Source: JAXDAY01 sp034679345
GTDB taxonomy: Bacteria; Eisenbacteria; RBG-16-71-46; CAIMUX01; VGJL01
Length of the DNA: 64,000 bases
Reading direction: 5' to 3'
NCBI GenBank assembly: GCA_034679345.1
Contig: JAXDAY010000004.1
Coordinates: 186,001-250,000, forward strand
The first letter of the stretch is position 1, and each line of letters opens with the position of its first letter. The position numbers and the translations under genes are program-made. The notes beneath the pieces were generated by a model that was given only the letters and a program-made list of their open reading frames with translations, did no database searches and was not told the origin of the DNA. This document shows positions 8,422 to 16,875 of the stretch, piece after piece.

Positions 8422-9840
8422 ATGAGCGCCATCTGGCCGGCAATCCTACTGGCCGGGATCCTACCGTTCGGAGGCGATCGGGAGGCGCAACCGTTTCCCG
8501 TCGAGGCCGAAGGCGAGATCCGCTTCGATCTCGATGCCGCGCGCTTCTCCTCACCGGAGGAAGCGCGAATCGAGATCTACCTTGCCATCCCACAGGCCGC
8601 CCTGGCGCCGAGCCCGGATTCCAGCGGCTGGGCGGAGACGCGCATCGAGGTCCGCTTCGAGGACGTGGATGGTGATGAAGTCGCGCGCGCAGGCGACCGC
8701 TTCTGGATTCCCCTCTCCGAGGAGCTGAGCGGGGACGCCACGCTCGCGCGCAAGCACCTGGTTACCCTCAGGCCGACGGCGCCCGAGCAGACGCGGCAAG
8801 TGAGGGTGCGCGTGGAGGACCCCTCAGGCGTCAAGCGGGGCGTGCTCGACCGCATCCGCGGGAAGAAGGCCTCCGGAGAAGCCCGTGGCCGGTTCGACTC
8901 GCCGTACTCGGACTGCGGGACCTCCGATCTTCTCTTCGCGTGGGACGTGGTGGGAGGGCCGGCGGAGGCTCCCATGCGCCCACGCATCCGGGCCAATCCG
9001 CGACGCTACTACGGCCTCTTCCATTCGAGCCTGCTCCTCTACCTCGAGCGATACGGCGCCTCCGGGCCGCTCTCGTACCGGCTGATCGACAGCGACGGGG
9101 ATGCGGTCTACTTCGGGGCGGTAGACAGCGCCCGGGCCGTCTCGGGCGAGACCTACGGGTACGTCTGGGGCCACGATCTCTCGAGCTTGCCGGCCGGAGC
9201 GTACCGGGCAGAGGTGCGGCCCGTCGGTGTCGACAGCTGCGTCGCCTCGGGCGAGTTCCAGGTCCTCTGGGACGAAGCGTCGTGGAACCAGGACCGGCAG
9301 GCGCTGCTGGACGAGGCGTTCGTGCTCCTCTCGCCGACGGAGTACGAGCGGCTTGAGGAGATGTCCCGCGGAGAGGTGGAGGTCTATATGCGGGATCTCT
9401 GGGCCTCCCACGATCCCGACCCTGCGACGGGGCGCAACGAGCTGCAGGACACCTACCGGACGCGGGTTGAACATTGCGACCGTTTTTACGGGACGTCGTT
9501 CCGGCGCGGCTCAATGACCGATCGGGGAAGGGTCTACGTCCGCTATGGACCTCCGGATGAGATCACCAAGGAGCTGAATCCGCAGGATCAGGATGTTCTC
9601 GCCCGCGTTCTGCCGGGTGAAGTAGCCACGGACCGGGTCGACATCATCCGCAAGCCCCGGCCGACGGACATCCGGGATGACCGGGCCTATGAGATCTGGC
9701 GCTACACCATCCGCGGCGCGCCCCTTTTCCCCGAGCAAGAGAATCCGGTTCAACGCACGGGGCTCAAGTTCATCTTCGTGGATGAGCTCGGTTACGGCGA
9801 TATGAGACTCGTTTATACGAACCTCGCGGGCGCTTTCTAG
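8422..9840 (+). CDS. GWxTD domain-containing protein
   Basis: 472 residues. The C-terminal ~170 residues show the GWxTD-domain pattern: an EYERLEEM helix, FW-like DLWASHDPDPATGRNE, a YRTRVEHCDRFYG segment, and TDRGRVYVRYGPPDE. The name-giving tetrad reads GSMTD here, with Trp replaced by Ser. The N-terminal half (residues ~20-270) looks like beta-rich extracellular domains. A short hydrophobic N-terminus (MSAIWPAILLAGILPFG) may serve as a signal peptide. GWxTD proteins are common in Gemmatimonadetes, Eisenbacteria and related phyla, and their function is not established. It follows the PorV-type gene, so it probably belongs to the same envelope cluster. Confidence 0.8.
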   Translation: MSAIWPAILLAGILPFGGDREAQPFPVEAEGEIRFDLDAARFSSPEEARIEIYLAIPQAALAPSPDSSGWAETRIEVRFEDVDGDEVARAGDRFWIPLSEELSGDATLARKHLVTLRPTAPEQTRQVRVRVEDPSGVKRGVLDRIRGKKASGEARGRFDSPYSDCGTSDLLFAWDVVGGPAEAPMRPRIRANPRRYYGLFHSSLLLYLERYGASGPLSYRLIDSDGDAVYFGAVDSARAVSGETYGYVWGHDLSSLPAGAYRAEVRPVGVDSCVASGEFQVLWDEASWNQDRQALLDEAFVLLSPTEYERLEEMSRGEVEVYMRDLWASHDPDPATGRNELQDTYRTRVEHCDRFYGTSFRRGSMTDRGRVYVRYGPPDEITKELNPQDQDVLARVLPGEVATDRVDIIRKPRPTDIRDDRAYEIWRYTIRGAPLFPEQENPVQRTGLKFIFVDELGYGDMRLVYTNLAGAF

Positions 9841-9875
9841 GATTCCATGCACGAGCGGAGGTGGAGATGACGAAG

Positions 9876-11075
9876 ATGACTCTTCGGGACGTCGAAGTTG
9901 CGGGCAAGAAGGTCTTCACGAGAGTCGATTTCAACGTGCCGATCCAAGACGGACGAGTGGGGGACGACACCAGGATCCGGGCCAGTCTCCCGACAATCCG
10001 ATTCCTCTCCGAGAAGGGGGCGCGCGTGATCCTTGCCTCGCATCTCGGCCGGCCGAAGAAGGGGCCGGATCCATCCCTCTCGCTCCGGCCCGTCGCGACG
10101 CGGCTGGGCGAGCTCCTTGGCAGGGCGGTCGCGTTCGTCTCCGAGTGCGTCGGTCCCGAGGCGGAGCAGGCGGCCGCGAGACTCGATCCGGGCGAAATCC
10201 TGCTCCTCGAGAATCTTCGCTTCCACAAGGAGGAGGAAGGGAACGACCCCGTTTTCGCCGACTCGCTCGCTCGGCTCGGCGAGGTCTATGTGAATGATGC
10301 CTTCGGCAGCGCTCACCGGGCCCATGCGTCGACGGAAGGGATCACGCGTCATCTCTCTCCCTGCGTCGCGGGGCTTCTCATGGAAATGGAGCTCGCCTAC
10401 CTCGGCGGCGCGCTCGAAGAGCCGAGGCGTCCCTTCGTGGCCGTGCTCGGCGGGGCGAAGATCTCAGGGAAGATCGACGTCATCGAGCAGCTGCTGCCCA
10501 AAGTCGACACTCTCTTGATCGGTGGCGCGATGACCTTCACCTTCCTGCGGGCGAAAGGACTGGGGACTGGTCGATCCCTCGTCGAGGAGGACCGCGTGGC
10601 CATGGCCGAGCGAATCCTCGACCGGGCGCGGGCGGCCGGGACCGATTTGCGCTTGCCGGTCGACGCGCGGATCGCCGCCTCCCCGAGCGGGGAGGACCCG
10701 GGTCGCATCGTCTCGGTCGGGGAGATCCCCGACGATTCGATGGGCGTGGACATCGGCCCGGCGACGGTGGCGGACTTCGCCACGGCCATCCGCGGAGCCG
10801 GCACGGTTCTCTGGAACGGCCCCATGGGGATCTGCGAGGTGCCCGCCTACGCGGAAGGGACCCTCGGCGTGGCCCATGCTCTCGCCGATGCGACGAAACG
10901 AGGGGCGACGACGATCGTCGGTGGGGGCGACTCCGCGGCCGCGGTCGCGGATGCCGGGCTGGCAGGGTCGGTCAGCCACGTGTCGACCGGGGGAGGTGCC
11001 TCACTCGAGTACCTGGAGGGGAAGGTCCTTCCAGGAGTCGCGGCGCTCACCGATCGTCGCGAGGGTGGAAGCTGA
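9876..11075 (+). CDS. pgk: Phosphoglycerate kinase
   Basis: About 399 residues, the usual bacterial length. The enzyme transfers phosphate from 1,3-bisphosphoglycerate to ADP in glycolysis and runs in reverse in gluconeogenesis. Visible family motifs are GKKVFTRVDFNVP, ASHLGRPKKG, LLLENLRFHKEE, the FGSAHRAHAST segment, GGAKISGKIDV, and the C-terminal nucleotide loop GGGDSAAAV. ATG 9876 is preferred because GGAG lies nine bases upstream; ATG 9867 or GTG 9861 would add up to five residues. The stop overlaps the tpiA start (TGATG), giving the common pgk-tpiA-secG unit. Confidence 0.97.
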   Translation: MTLRDVEVAGKKVFTRVDFNVPIQDGRVGDDTRIRASLPTIRFLSEKGARVILASHLGRPKKGPDPSLSLRPVATRLGELLGRAVAFVSECVGPEAEQAAARLDPGEILLLENLRFHKEEEGNDPVFADSLARLGEVYVNDAFGSAHRAHASTEGITRHLSPCVAGLLMEMELAYLGGALEEPRRPFVAVLGGAKISGKIDVIEQLLPKVDTLLIGGAMTFTFLRAKGLGTGRSLVEEDRVAMAERILDRARAAGTDLRLPVDARIAASPSGEDPGRIVSVGEIPDDSMGVDIGPATVADFATAIRGAGTVLWNGPMGICEVPAYAEGTLGVAHALADATKRGATTIVGGGDSAAAVADAGLAGSVSHVSTGGGASLEYLEGKVLPGVAALTDRREGGS

Positions 11076-11851
11076 TGCGCGCGATCGTCGCGGGCAACTG
11101 GAAAATGAACGGCACCCTCGCGGAGACGCGGTCGCTTCTGGCGGCGCTGGCACCCGAGATCGAAACGGCGGAGGCCAACGGCGTCGATGTCGTCGTCATT
11201 CCGCCGTTCACCGCGCTGGAGACGGCGTCGGCGACCCTGCGCTCTGCGGGCAGCCGGATCCATCTCGGGGCGCAGGATCTGCACTGGGAGCCGAAGGGCG
11301 CCTTCACGGGCGAGATTTCAGTCGGGATGCTCCGGGAACTCGGCTGCTCGTTCGTCCTCGTGGGCCACTCGGAGAGAAGGGCGCATTTCGGCGAGGGGGG
11401 GGCCGTTCTGCTGGCCAAGCTCGAGGCCGCGATCCGCGGCGGACTGACGCCGATCCTGTGCGTCGGCGAGAAGCTCGAGGAGCGCGAAGCCGGACGCACC
11501 GAAGGCGTTCTGGACGACCAGCTGGACGAGACTCTCTTCGCCCTGGCTCCGCGGGACATCGCCGGCGTCGTCGTCGCCTACGAGCCGGTCTGGGCGATCG
11601 GCACCGGACGGACGGCGACCCCGCAGCAGGCGGAGGAGGCTCATCGCCACATCCGCCATCGCATCGCGGGTCGGTTCGGTGAGGAGGAGGGTGCGAGGTC
11701 GCGGATCCTGTATGGAGGGAGCGTCACATCGGCGAACGCGGCCGAGCTCCTCAGGCGCCCAGGGGTGGACGGGGCGCTCGTCGGGGGAGCGAGCCTCAAG
11801 GCGGCGGAGTTCGCTGGAATCGTGCGTCTCGCGACTCAGGGAGGCACTTGA
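11075..11851 (+). CDS. tpiA: Triose-phosphate isomerase
   Basis: 258 residues, full length for the TIM barrel that interconverts dihydroxyacetone phosphate and glyceraldehyde 3-phosphate. Active-site motifs are intact: the NWKMN lysine near residue 10, the GHSERR histidine near 94, and the AYEPVWAIGTG glutamate near 170. The phosphate-binding LYGGSV and GALVGGASL loops are also present. ATG 11075 shares a base with the pgk stop, and GAGGGTGGA lies upstream. Co-translation with pgk keeps two adjacent glycolytic steps together. Confidence 0.97.
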   Translation: MRAIVAGNWKMNGTLAETRSLLAALAPEIETAEANGVDVVVIPPFTALETASATLRSAGSRIHLGAQDLHWEPKGAFTGEISVGMLRELGCSFVLVGHSERRAHFGEGGAVLLAKLEAAIRGGLTPILCVGEKLEEREAGRTEGVLDDQLDETLFALAPRDIAGVVVAYEPVWAIGTGRTATPQQAEEAHRHIRHRIAGRFGEEEGARSRILYGGSVTSANAAELLRRPGVDGALVGGASLKAAEFAGIVRLATQGGT

Positions 11852-11875
11852 CGACCCGGCGGGATTGCTTCTAAT
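11848..11875 (+). promoter_or_regulatory. Candidate promoter for secG
   Basis: TTGACG at 11848-11853, a 16-base spacer, and TCTAAT at 11870-11875, followed by CTCT. It begins at the end of tpiA and would start transcription near 11882, about 30 bases before secG. It has the same boxes and spacing as the site at 2080. Confidence 0.5.
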
Positions 11876-11911
11876 CTCTCCTTTTGCCTGTGGCTGAAAG
11901 GTGGCAGGGGA

Positions 11912-12274
11912 ATGCTCTATTCCATCTTCATGATCCTTCACGTCCTGATCGCGCTCCTGCTGATGGCGGTTGTGCTGCTCCAGCCGGGTCGCGGCGGAGC
12001 CATGTCCGCCAGCTTCGGCGGCGGCGGCAACCAAACCCTCTTCGGCGGTCGCGGCGCGACGACGTTTCTCGCGAAGGCGACCTGGGTCTTGGGAGCATGC
12101 TTCATGGTCACGAGCCTGATCCTCGCCCTGACGATCGGCCGCCGGGATGCCGCGATGCAGCAGCAGCGGAGCCTCCTCAGGGAGAATCCGATCGAGACGC
12201 CCGTCAGCGCCCCTCCCGCGACCGGGACGCCCGTCGAGCCGGGCACGCCGGCTCCGGAAGGATCGGGCGACTAG
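11912..12274 (+). CDS. secG: Preprotein translocase subunit SecG
   Basis: 120 residues with two membrane helices (~2-22 and ~50-70). The family's cytoplasmic loop lies between them: VVLLQPGRGGAMSASFGGGG followed by NQTLFGGRGATTFL. SecG joins SecY and SecE in the inner membrane and assists SecA-driven export. The C-terminal ~40 residues are a Pro/Glu/Gly-rich tail longer than the minimal family length. It follows tpiA as in many bacteria, but a promoter-like site lies in the 60-base gap, so it may also be transcribed alone. Confidence 0.93.
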   Translation: MLYSIFMILHVLIALLLMAVVLLQPGRGGAMSASFGGGGNQTLFGGRGATTFLAKATWVLGACFMVTSLILALTIGRRDAAMQQQRSLLRENPIETPVSAPPATGTPVEPGTPAPEGSGD

Positions 12275-12302
12275 AAGCGCTCGCGACGCCCTTGGGTCTT
12301 CA

Positions 12303-12384
<82 letters not shown>

Positions 12385-12424
12385 AGTATCTGGCCCTCCG
12401 GCGATGCCGGGGGGCTAGATATTT
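12385..12424 (+). terminator. Strong hairpin directly after tRNA-Leu, probable terminator
   Basis: Bases 12388-12401 pair with 12407-12420 (14 pairs, two of them G-U) around a CGATG loop, and outer bases extend the stem. It is followed by ATTTG rather than a long T run. Its position immediately after the tRNA suggests transcript termination or 3'-end definition. Confidence 0.6.
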
Positions 12425-12507
12425 GCCCCTCGGGAAGGACCTCGGGGATCAAGATTCGGCCACTTCGGCCGATCAATTTCAGGAGCGTGGATACAGGGAG
12501 GACGAAC

Positions 12508-12891
12508 GTGCCCAAAGCCACCATTCTGATCGTCGACGACAATCGGGAGATCCTCGAGATCCTCTCGGAACTGCTCGCCTCGGAAGGCTACCACGTGATC
12601 TGCTGCACGACGGGGCTCTCGGCGCTCGTGCAGATCGGTTTCACGAGGCCCGATGTCGTCATCCTCGACATCAAGCTCGGCGACATCTCAGGCTTTGACA
12701 TCCACCGGGTTCTGCGCAATGACCCCGACCTCTCGAACACTCCGATCCTCTTCGTGTCGGGAGTTCTCCTCGACGTCGATCTCCTGCGCACGCAGACGGG
12801 CGATCCCGAAGCGAAGCTCCTGCTCAAGCCGATCCCCGGGGAGGACCTGGTCGAGGCAATCGAGATGGCCCGGCTCCGCCGCGCCGCCTAG
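12508..12891 (+). CDS. Single-domain response regulator
   Basis: 127 residues made only of a receiver domain. The acidic pair is D10-D11 (ILIVDDN), the phospho-acceptor is D54 (VVILDIKLGD), a Ser stands in the FVSGV switch position, and the lysine is in LLLKP near residue 111. There is no output domain, so it signals through protein contacts, as in CheY- or Spo0F-like proteins. GTG 12508 was chosen because AGGGAGG lies six bases upstream and the protein then starts directly with beta-strand 1. No kinase is adjacent; the nearest is at 15406. Confidence 0.88.
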   Translation: MPKATILIVDDNREILEILSELLASEGYHVICCTTGLSALVQIGFTRPDVVILDIKLGDISGFDIHRVLRNDPDLSNTPILFVSGVLLDVDLLRTQTGDPEAKLLLKPIPGEDLVEAIEMARLRRAA

Positions 12892-13312
12892 CCCGCCTCG
12901 GGATCCTCCCGCAGGTTGTGGAGCGAAGATTGGTGTTGTGAGCCACCGCGGTCCTTCCCGTCGCACGCCGCCTGGTGCCACCTCTCGAAACGCTCCGACG
13001 GGCCCCCTGCATCGGTAACCATCGGGATTACTGGCCTGGACGTCCTCTTCCCACCGTCGGACGGTCGACGCCGCGTCGCCTCCGGGACGCCGACCCCTGG
13101 CTGATCGGCCTCCGGCTCCGGATCTTCTTCGAGCTCGGCTCCCCCCACCGCGCTGCCGGCGTAGCCGACCCATAGGCATTTCCGGCCACAATCGCGTGGG
13201 ATGACCTCCAATCGTCGCGCCACAACCTTCTGGATGAAGGAGTGGAAGCAATCTACCCTGGATCCTCACGCCGCGCGGTCCGGAGCGCGATCAGCCGGCC
13301 GAATCCGACGGC
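12892..13312 (+). other. 420-base stretch without a supported gene
   Basis: Short open frames exist on both strands, but none has a good ribosome site or resembles a known family. No tRNA or clear terminator was seen. It may be decayed coding sequence, or an unrecognised RNA or regulatory region. Confidence 0.4.
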
Positions 13313-14227
13313 ATGGAGGGGCGGATGCGGAGTCAAGATGGGCGGCTGCCGGCCGATCGGCTCGCGGATATCGCGCTCCTGGCAGTCGCCGCGATCTGGG
13401 GCGCCACATTCCCTTTGGTGCAGGCCGCGGTGCACCACACACCTCCACTCCCGTTCTTGATCCTGCGCTTCCTCATCGCGGCCGCCGCACTCGTTCCCGC
13501 GGTGATCCTCCGCGGCGGTCTGACGGAGGCCTTGCACCCGCGCGGTGCGGCGCCGGGTCTCTGCCTCGCAGCCGGCTACTGGCTCCAGACCGAGGGGCTT
13601 CGAATCGTCGCGCCTTCGGTCTCGGCGTTTCTGACCGGCACGAGCGTTGTCCTGGTGCCGGTTCTTGCCTGGATGGGGGGGCAGGAGAAGGCGCGGGCCC
13701 GGGTCTGGATCGCGGCGGTCCTGGCTCTCGGCGGAATCCTGGCGATGCAGGGCCGACTGCCGGGCCGGTGGTCCGCGGGGGAAACTCTGACGGCGCTCTG
13801 CGCGGTCGCCTTCGCGCTGCAGATCCTCCTGATTGGACGATTGACGCGAGGCCGATGCGATCCGATCAAGCTGGGCAGCGGCCAGATCTTCTACGCCGCG
13901 GCCTTCCTGATCGCCGCAGGCGCCGCGCGCGGGACGGCGCTTGATCTCCCAGCGATTCCGCCGATCTCCTGGTTTGCGCTGTTCTTCACGGGACTCCTGG
14001 CGACGGCGGGCGCGTTCATCCTGCAGACCTGGGCCCAGAGGCGTTTGCCCTCCTCCCACGCCGCGGTCCTCTTCGCCAGCGAGCCGCTCTTCGCGGCGAT
14101 CGTCTCAGTGGGGTTCTGCGGGGAGCGGCTCGTGATGAGGGGAGTGGTCGGGGCGGGGATGATCCTCATCGCCGTCCTCCTGACGACGATCTCCCAGCCC
14201 CCCGGCGCGGACGCCGGAACGCGTTGA
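13313..14227 (+). CDS. EamA/DMT family transporter
   Basis: 304 residues with about ten hydrophobic helices in two repeats, the drug/metabolite transporter EamA layout. The first repeat opens with the family signature (AVAAIWGATFPLVQAAV, then FLILRFLIAA). The second contains ALCAVAFALQILLIGRL and later ASEPLFAAIVSVGFCGE, the conserved EP motif near the end. Such inner-membrane proteins export or exchange small metabolites; the substrate cannot be predicted. ATG 13325 is an alternative start, and neither has an ideal ribosome site. Confidence 0.9.
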   Translation: MEGRMRSQDGRLPADRLADIALLAVAAIWGATFPLVQAAVHHTPPLPFLILRFLIAAAALVPAVILRGGLTEALHPRGAAPGLCLAAGYWLQTEGLRIVAPSVSAFLTGTSVVLVPVLAWMGGQEKARARVWIAAVLALGGILAMQGRLPGRWSAGETLTALCAVAFALQILLIGRLTRGRCDPIKLGSGQIFYAAAFLIAAGAARGTALDLPAIPPISWFALFFTGLLATAGAFILQTWAQRRLPSSHAAVLFASEPLFAAIVSVGFCGERLVMRGVVGAGMILIAVLLTTISQPPGADAGTR

Positions 14228-14252
14228 GGAGGGGGTCACCCTCTGATAAATT
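14224..14252 (+). promoter_or_regulatory. Candidate promoter for the deacetylase-like gene
   Basis: TTGAGG at 14224-14229, a 17-base spacer, and TAAATT at 14247-14252. It would give a start point near 14259, just upstream of the GGGAAGG ribosome site of the gene at 14276. Confidence 0.35.
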
Positions 14253-14275
14253 CCTTTCGCTGGGAAGGCGGTGCG

Positions 14276-15409
14276 ATGCATACGGCCCTGTTCGTTTCTC
14301 CACGAATCCTCGCGTACAGCTACGGCGCGAACCATCCGTTCCAGATTGAGCGGGTTTCGGATGTGCTGCTGTTGCTGAACGCCCTGGAATTGCTCCCGCG
14401 CGACGGCTCTCCCAGAGACTACCTCCCAGCTAGCCGCTCCGACCTGGAACGGTTTCACGAGGCGTCCTATCTCGACTGCCTCGAGGCAAGCGACGCTTCA
14501 GATCGGGGACGCGCATTGGCCTGCGGGCTCGGCACCTCGGACAATCCCGTCTTCCCGGGACTCTGGGAGGCATGCCTCCTGGTCGCTGGAGGCAGTCTCG
14601 CCTCGGCCAACTGGCTGCTGGAGGGCGTGGCGCGGGGAGAGCGGCGGCGTGCCTTCCACCCGACGGGGGGGCTCCACCATGCGCACGCTGCTTCCGCGAG
14701 CGGCTTCTGCTACGTGAACGACGGCGTTCTGGCGATCCGACGCTTCACCGACGCGGGTTACCGGGTTCTCTATGTCGACGTCGACGCCCACCATGGTGAT
14801 GGAGTGCAGGAGGCGTTCTACTCCGAGCCGACGGTGCTCACCATCTCCGTCCACCAGGACGGCCGGACCCTTTACCCGGGAACGGGCTTCCCGGCGGAGA
14901 GCGGCCGTGGCGAAGGCGCTGGCTACTCCGTCAACTTTCCGCTCCTGCCCGGGGCGAGCGACGAGGATTACGACTTCTTCATCGAAAAGGTCTTCGACCC
15001 GCTGGCGCGCGCGTTCGACCCGGACATCATCGTGACCGAGATCGGGGTGGATTGCCTGAGGGACGACCCGCTGACCCTGCTCGACTGGACCCTTACCGGG
15101 CTGGATCGCTTCCTCGATCGCGTCGCTCGGATGGATCGGCCATGGCTCGCCTTGGGCGGGGGCGGCTACCGACGATGGAACGTGATCCGGGGCTGGGGCC
15201 TCGTCTGGGCGCGCCTCATCGGGGAGACGCTTCCCGAACGGCGACCACTTCGGAGCGGGGAGCGAACCCTGCCCGAGATCTGGCCGATCCGCCTCTGGGA
15301 CGAGCCGCCTCCAAGGAACATCTGCGACGGTCCGATGCGCCGGGAGCAGCGCGAACAGATCCTCTCCGTCTTGCTTGAGAGAGTCTTTCCGAGGATCGTG
15401 GCGAGTTGA
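14276..15409 (+). CDS. Histone deacetylase/AcuC family zinc amidohydrolase
   Basis: 377 residues of the arginase-deacetylase fold. The catalytic signature is intact: GGLHHAHAASASGFCYVND (tandem His), VLYVDVDAHHGDGVQEAFY (zinc-binding Asp/His), the second zinc Asp in EIGVDCLRDD, and a late GGGGY. Bacterial members include AcuC, which removes acetyl groups from acetyl-CoA synthetase, and acetylpolyamine hydrolases; the substrate here is open. ATG 14276 has GGGAAGG upstream. The stop overlaps the start of a histidine kinase (TTGA), so the enzyme and the two-component pair are one translation unit. Confidence 0.9.
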   Translation: MHTALFVSPRILAYSYGANHPFQIERVSDVLLLLNALELLPRDGSPRDYLPASRSDLERFHEASYLDCLEASDASDRGRALACGLGTSDNPVFPGLWEACLLVAGGSLASANWLLEGVARGERRRAFHPTGGLHHAHAASASGFCYVNDGVLAIRRFTDAGYRVLYVDVDAHHGDGVQEAFYSEPTVLTISVHQDGRTLYPGTGFPAESGRGEGAGYSVNFPLLPGASDEDYDFFIEKVFDPLARAFDPDIIVTEIGVDCLRDDPLTLLDWTLTGLDRFLDRVARMDRPWLALGGGGYRRWNVIRGWGLVWARLIGETLPERRPLRSGERTLPEIWPIRLWDEPPPRNICDGPMRREQREQILSVLLERVFPRIVAS

Positions 15410-16875
15410 ACGGACGCGTTGCCTCGCCGCCGGGAGTGCGCGGACTGACGATTCGCCGCAGGCTGCTGCTCTCCCTGCTCGCTCTCACTTTCGCCTTGAT
15501 CCTCGTTCCCGCGCTCCTGCTGGAGTCCGCCGCGCGCCAGAGCCTGGAGGCGGAGATGGCCTCGCGGCTCGAATCGGTCGCGGGCGCCGCCTCGCTCCTC
15601 ATCGATCCCTCTCTCATCCCGGGCATCCTGACCCTGGACGCTGAGGGAGGCGGACGCACGCGGGCGCGTCTCGGAGAGCGGCTTTCGGGACTTCGCGCCG
15701 CGACCGACGTGCGCCGGATCTTCATCGTCGACGGCCTCGGCCGAAACCAGCTCGACACCGACTCGAGGGCAGTGCCAGGCGCCCTCATGGTTCAGGCGCG
15801 GGCGCATCGTGCGTTGCTCGACCGGGCCGCCGCGGGGGCGCCGGTGAGCTCGCCGCTCTTCAAGGATCCTTCGGGCCAGATGCGCAAGACCGCCTACGCC
15901 GCGCTGCGCTTCCGTGGGGAGACCGTGGGCTTCGTCGGCATCGAGGCCGACGCTCGCTTCCTCTCGGAAGTCGGCCGCATCCGCCGCAGGATCATCTGGA
16001 TCGCCCTCGTTGGCTTCGTCGCGGCATCCGCGCTCAGCGTCGGGCTCTCGCGGGGTTTGACCCGACCCCTCGGCGAGCTGGTGCGGGCGGCTCGCTTCCT
16101 CGGCGGCGGCGATCTCGATCGTCCGATTCCCCCGGGCCGCGCGGACGAGGTGGGCTTTCTCGCGCGGACGCTCGAGGATTCGCGCGTGAGGCTCGCCGAG
16201 CGCGATCGGACGTTGCGCGGACTGGTCGCAGGGATCGCCCACGAGATCAGGAATCCCCTGGGGGGGATCCAGATCTACGCCGAGCTGCTCGAGAACGACG
16301 CGACGCTCTCGGACGGCCAGAAGGCCCGGGTGAAGAAGATCCTGAGAGAGATCCATCGACTGGGAGAGATCGTGGAGGAGTTTCTCGCGTACGCGCGCCC
16401 CCAGGCGCCGGAGCGCGCGCCCTTCGACTTGCGGGAGATCATGCTCGAGACGGTCGATCTTCTTCAGGGGCTGCTCTCGACCCGGCAGGTCGGGGTCGTG
16501 ATGGTTCCTCCCGAGCCGCCCGTTCTGGTGCGGGCCGATCCGAGGCAGATCCGGCAGGTGGTCCTGAACCTCCTGCGGAACGCCGCGGAGGCGTCGCCGC
16601 CGGATGGGACGATCCGCTTGGTCTGGGAGGCGCAGGGCCCGACGGTTCTGTTGAGCATCGAGGACGACGGTCCGGGCGTTCCGCCGGATCGTAGGGATCG
16701 CGTCTTCGAGCCGTTCTTCACCACCAAGCCGGACGGCGCGGGGCTGGGGCTCGCGATCGTCCGTCACCTCGTGGAGCAAAACGGCGGCCGGGTTCATCTG
16801 GATGCGGGGGCCCGGGGTGGGTGTAGGTTCACGGTGCGCCTCGAAGGGGTGGGGGAGGGACCGGCTGTTGGCTAG
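15406..16875 (+). CDS. Membrane sensor histidine kinase with HAMP domain
   Basis: 489 residues. TM1 (~20-40) and TM2 (~195-213) flank a ~150-residue sensor region. HAMP follows (~214-265), then a dimerisation domain with the phospho-accepting His279 (IAHEIRNPLGG), an N box (VVLNLLRNAAEAS), and G boxes (DDGPGVP, GLGLAIV). It would phosphorylate the NtrC-type regulator encoded next. The TTG start forms a TTGA overlap with the upstream stop. The frame ends inside the regulator's first codons, an eight-base overlap. The signal sensed is unknown. Confidence 0.92.
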   Translation: MNGRVASPPGVRGLTIRRRLLLSLLALTFALILVPALLLESAARQSLEAEMASRLESVAGAASLLIDPSLIPGILTLDAEGGGRTRARLGERLSGLRAATDVRRIFIVDGLGRNQLDTDSRAVPGALMVQARAHRALLDRAAAGAPVSSPLFKDPSGQMRKTAYAALRFRGETVGFVGIEADARFLSEVGRIRRRIIWIALVGFVAASALSVGLSRGLTRPLGELVRAARFLGGGDLDRPIPPGRADEVGFLARTLEDSRVRLAERDRTLRGLVAGIAHEIRNPLGGIQIYAELLENDATLSDGQKARVKKILREIHRLGEIVEEFLAYARPQAPERAPFDLREIMLETVDLLQGLLSTRQVGVVMVPPEPPVLVRADPRQIRQVVLNLLRNAAEASPPDGTIRLVWEAQGPTVLLSIEDDGPGVPPDRRDRVFEPFFTTKPDGAGLGLAIVRHLVEQNGGRVHLDAGARGGCRFTVRLEGVGEGPAVG

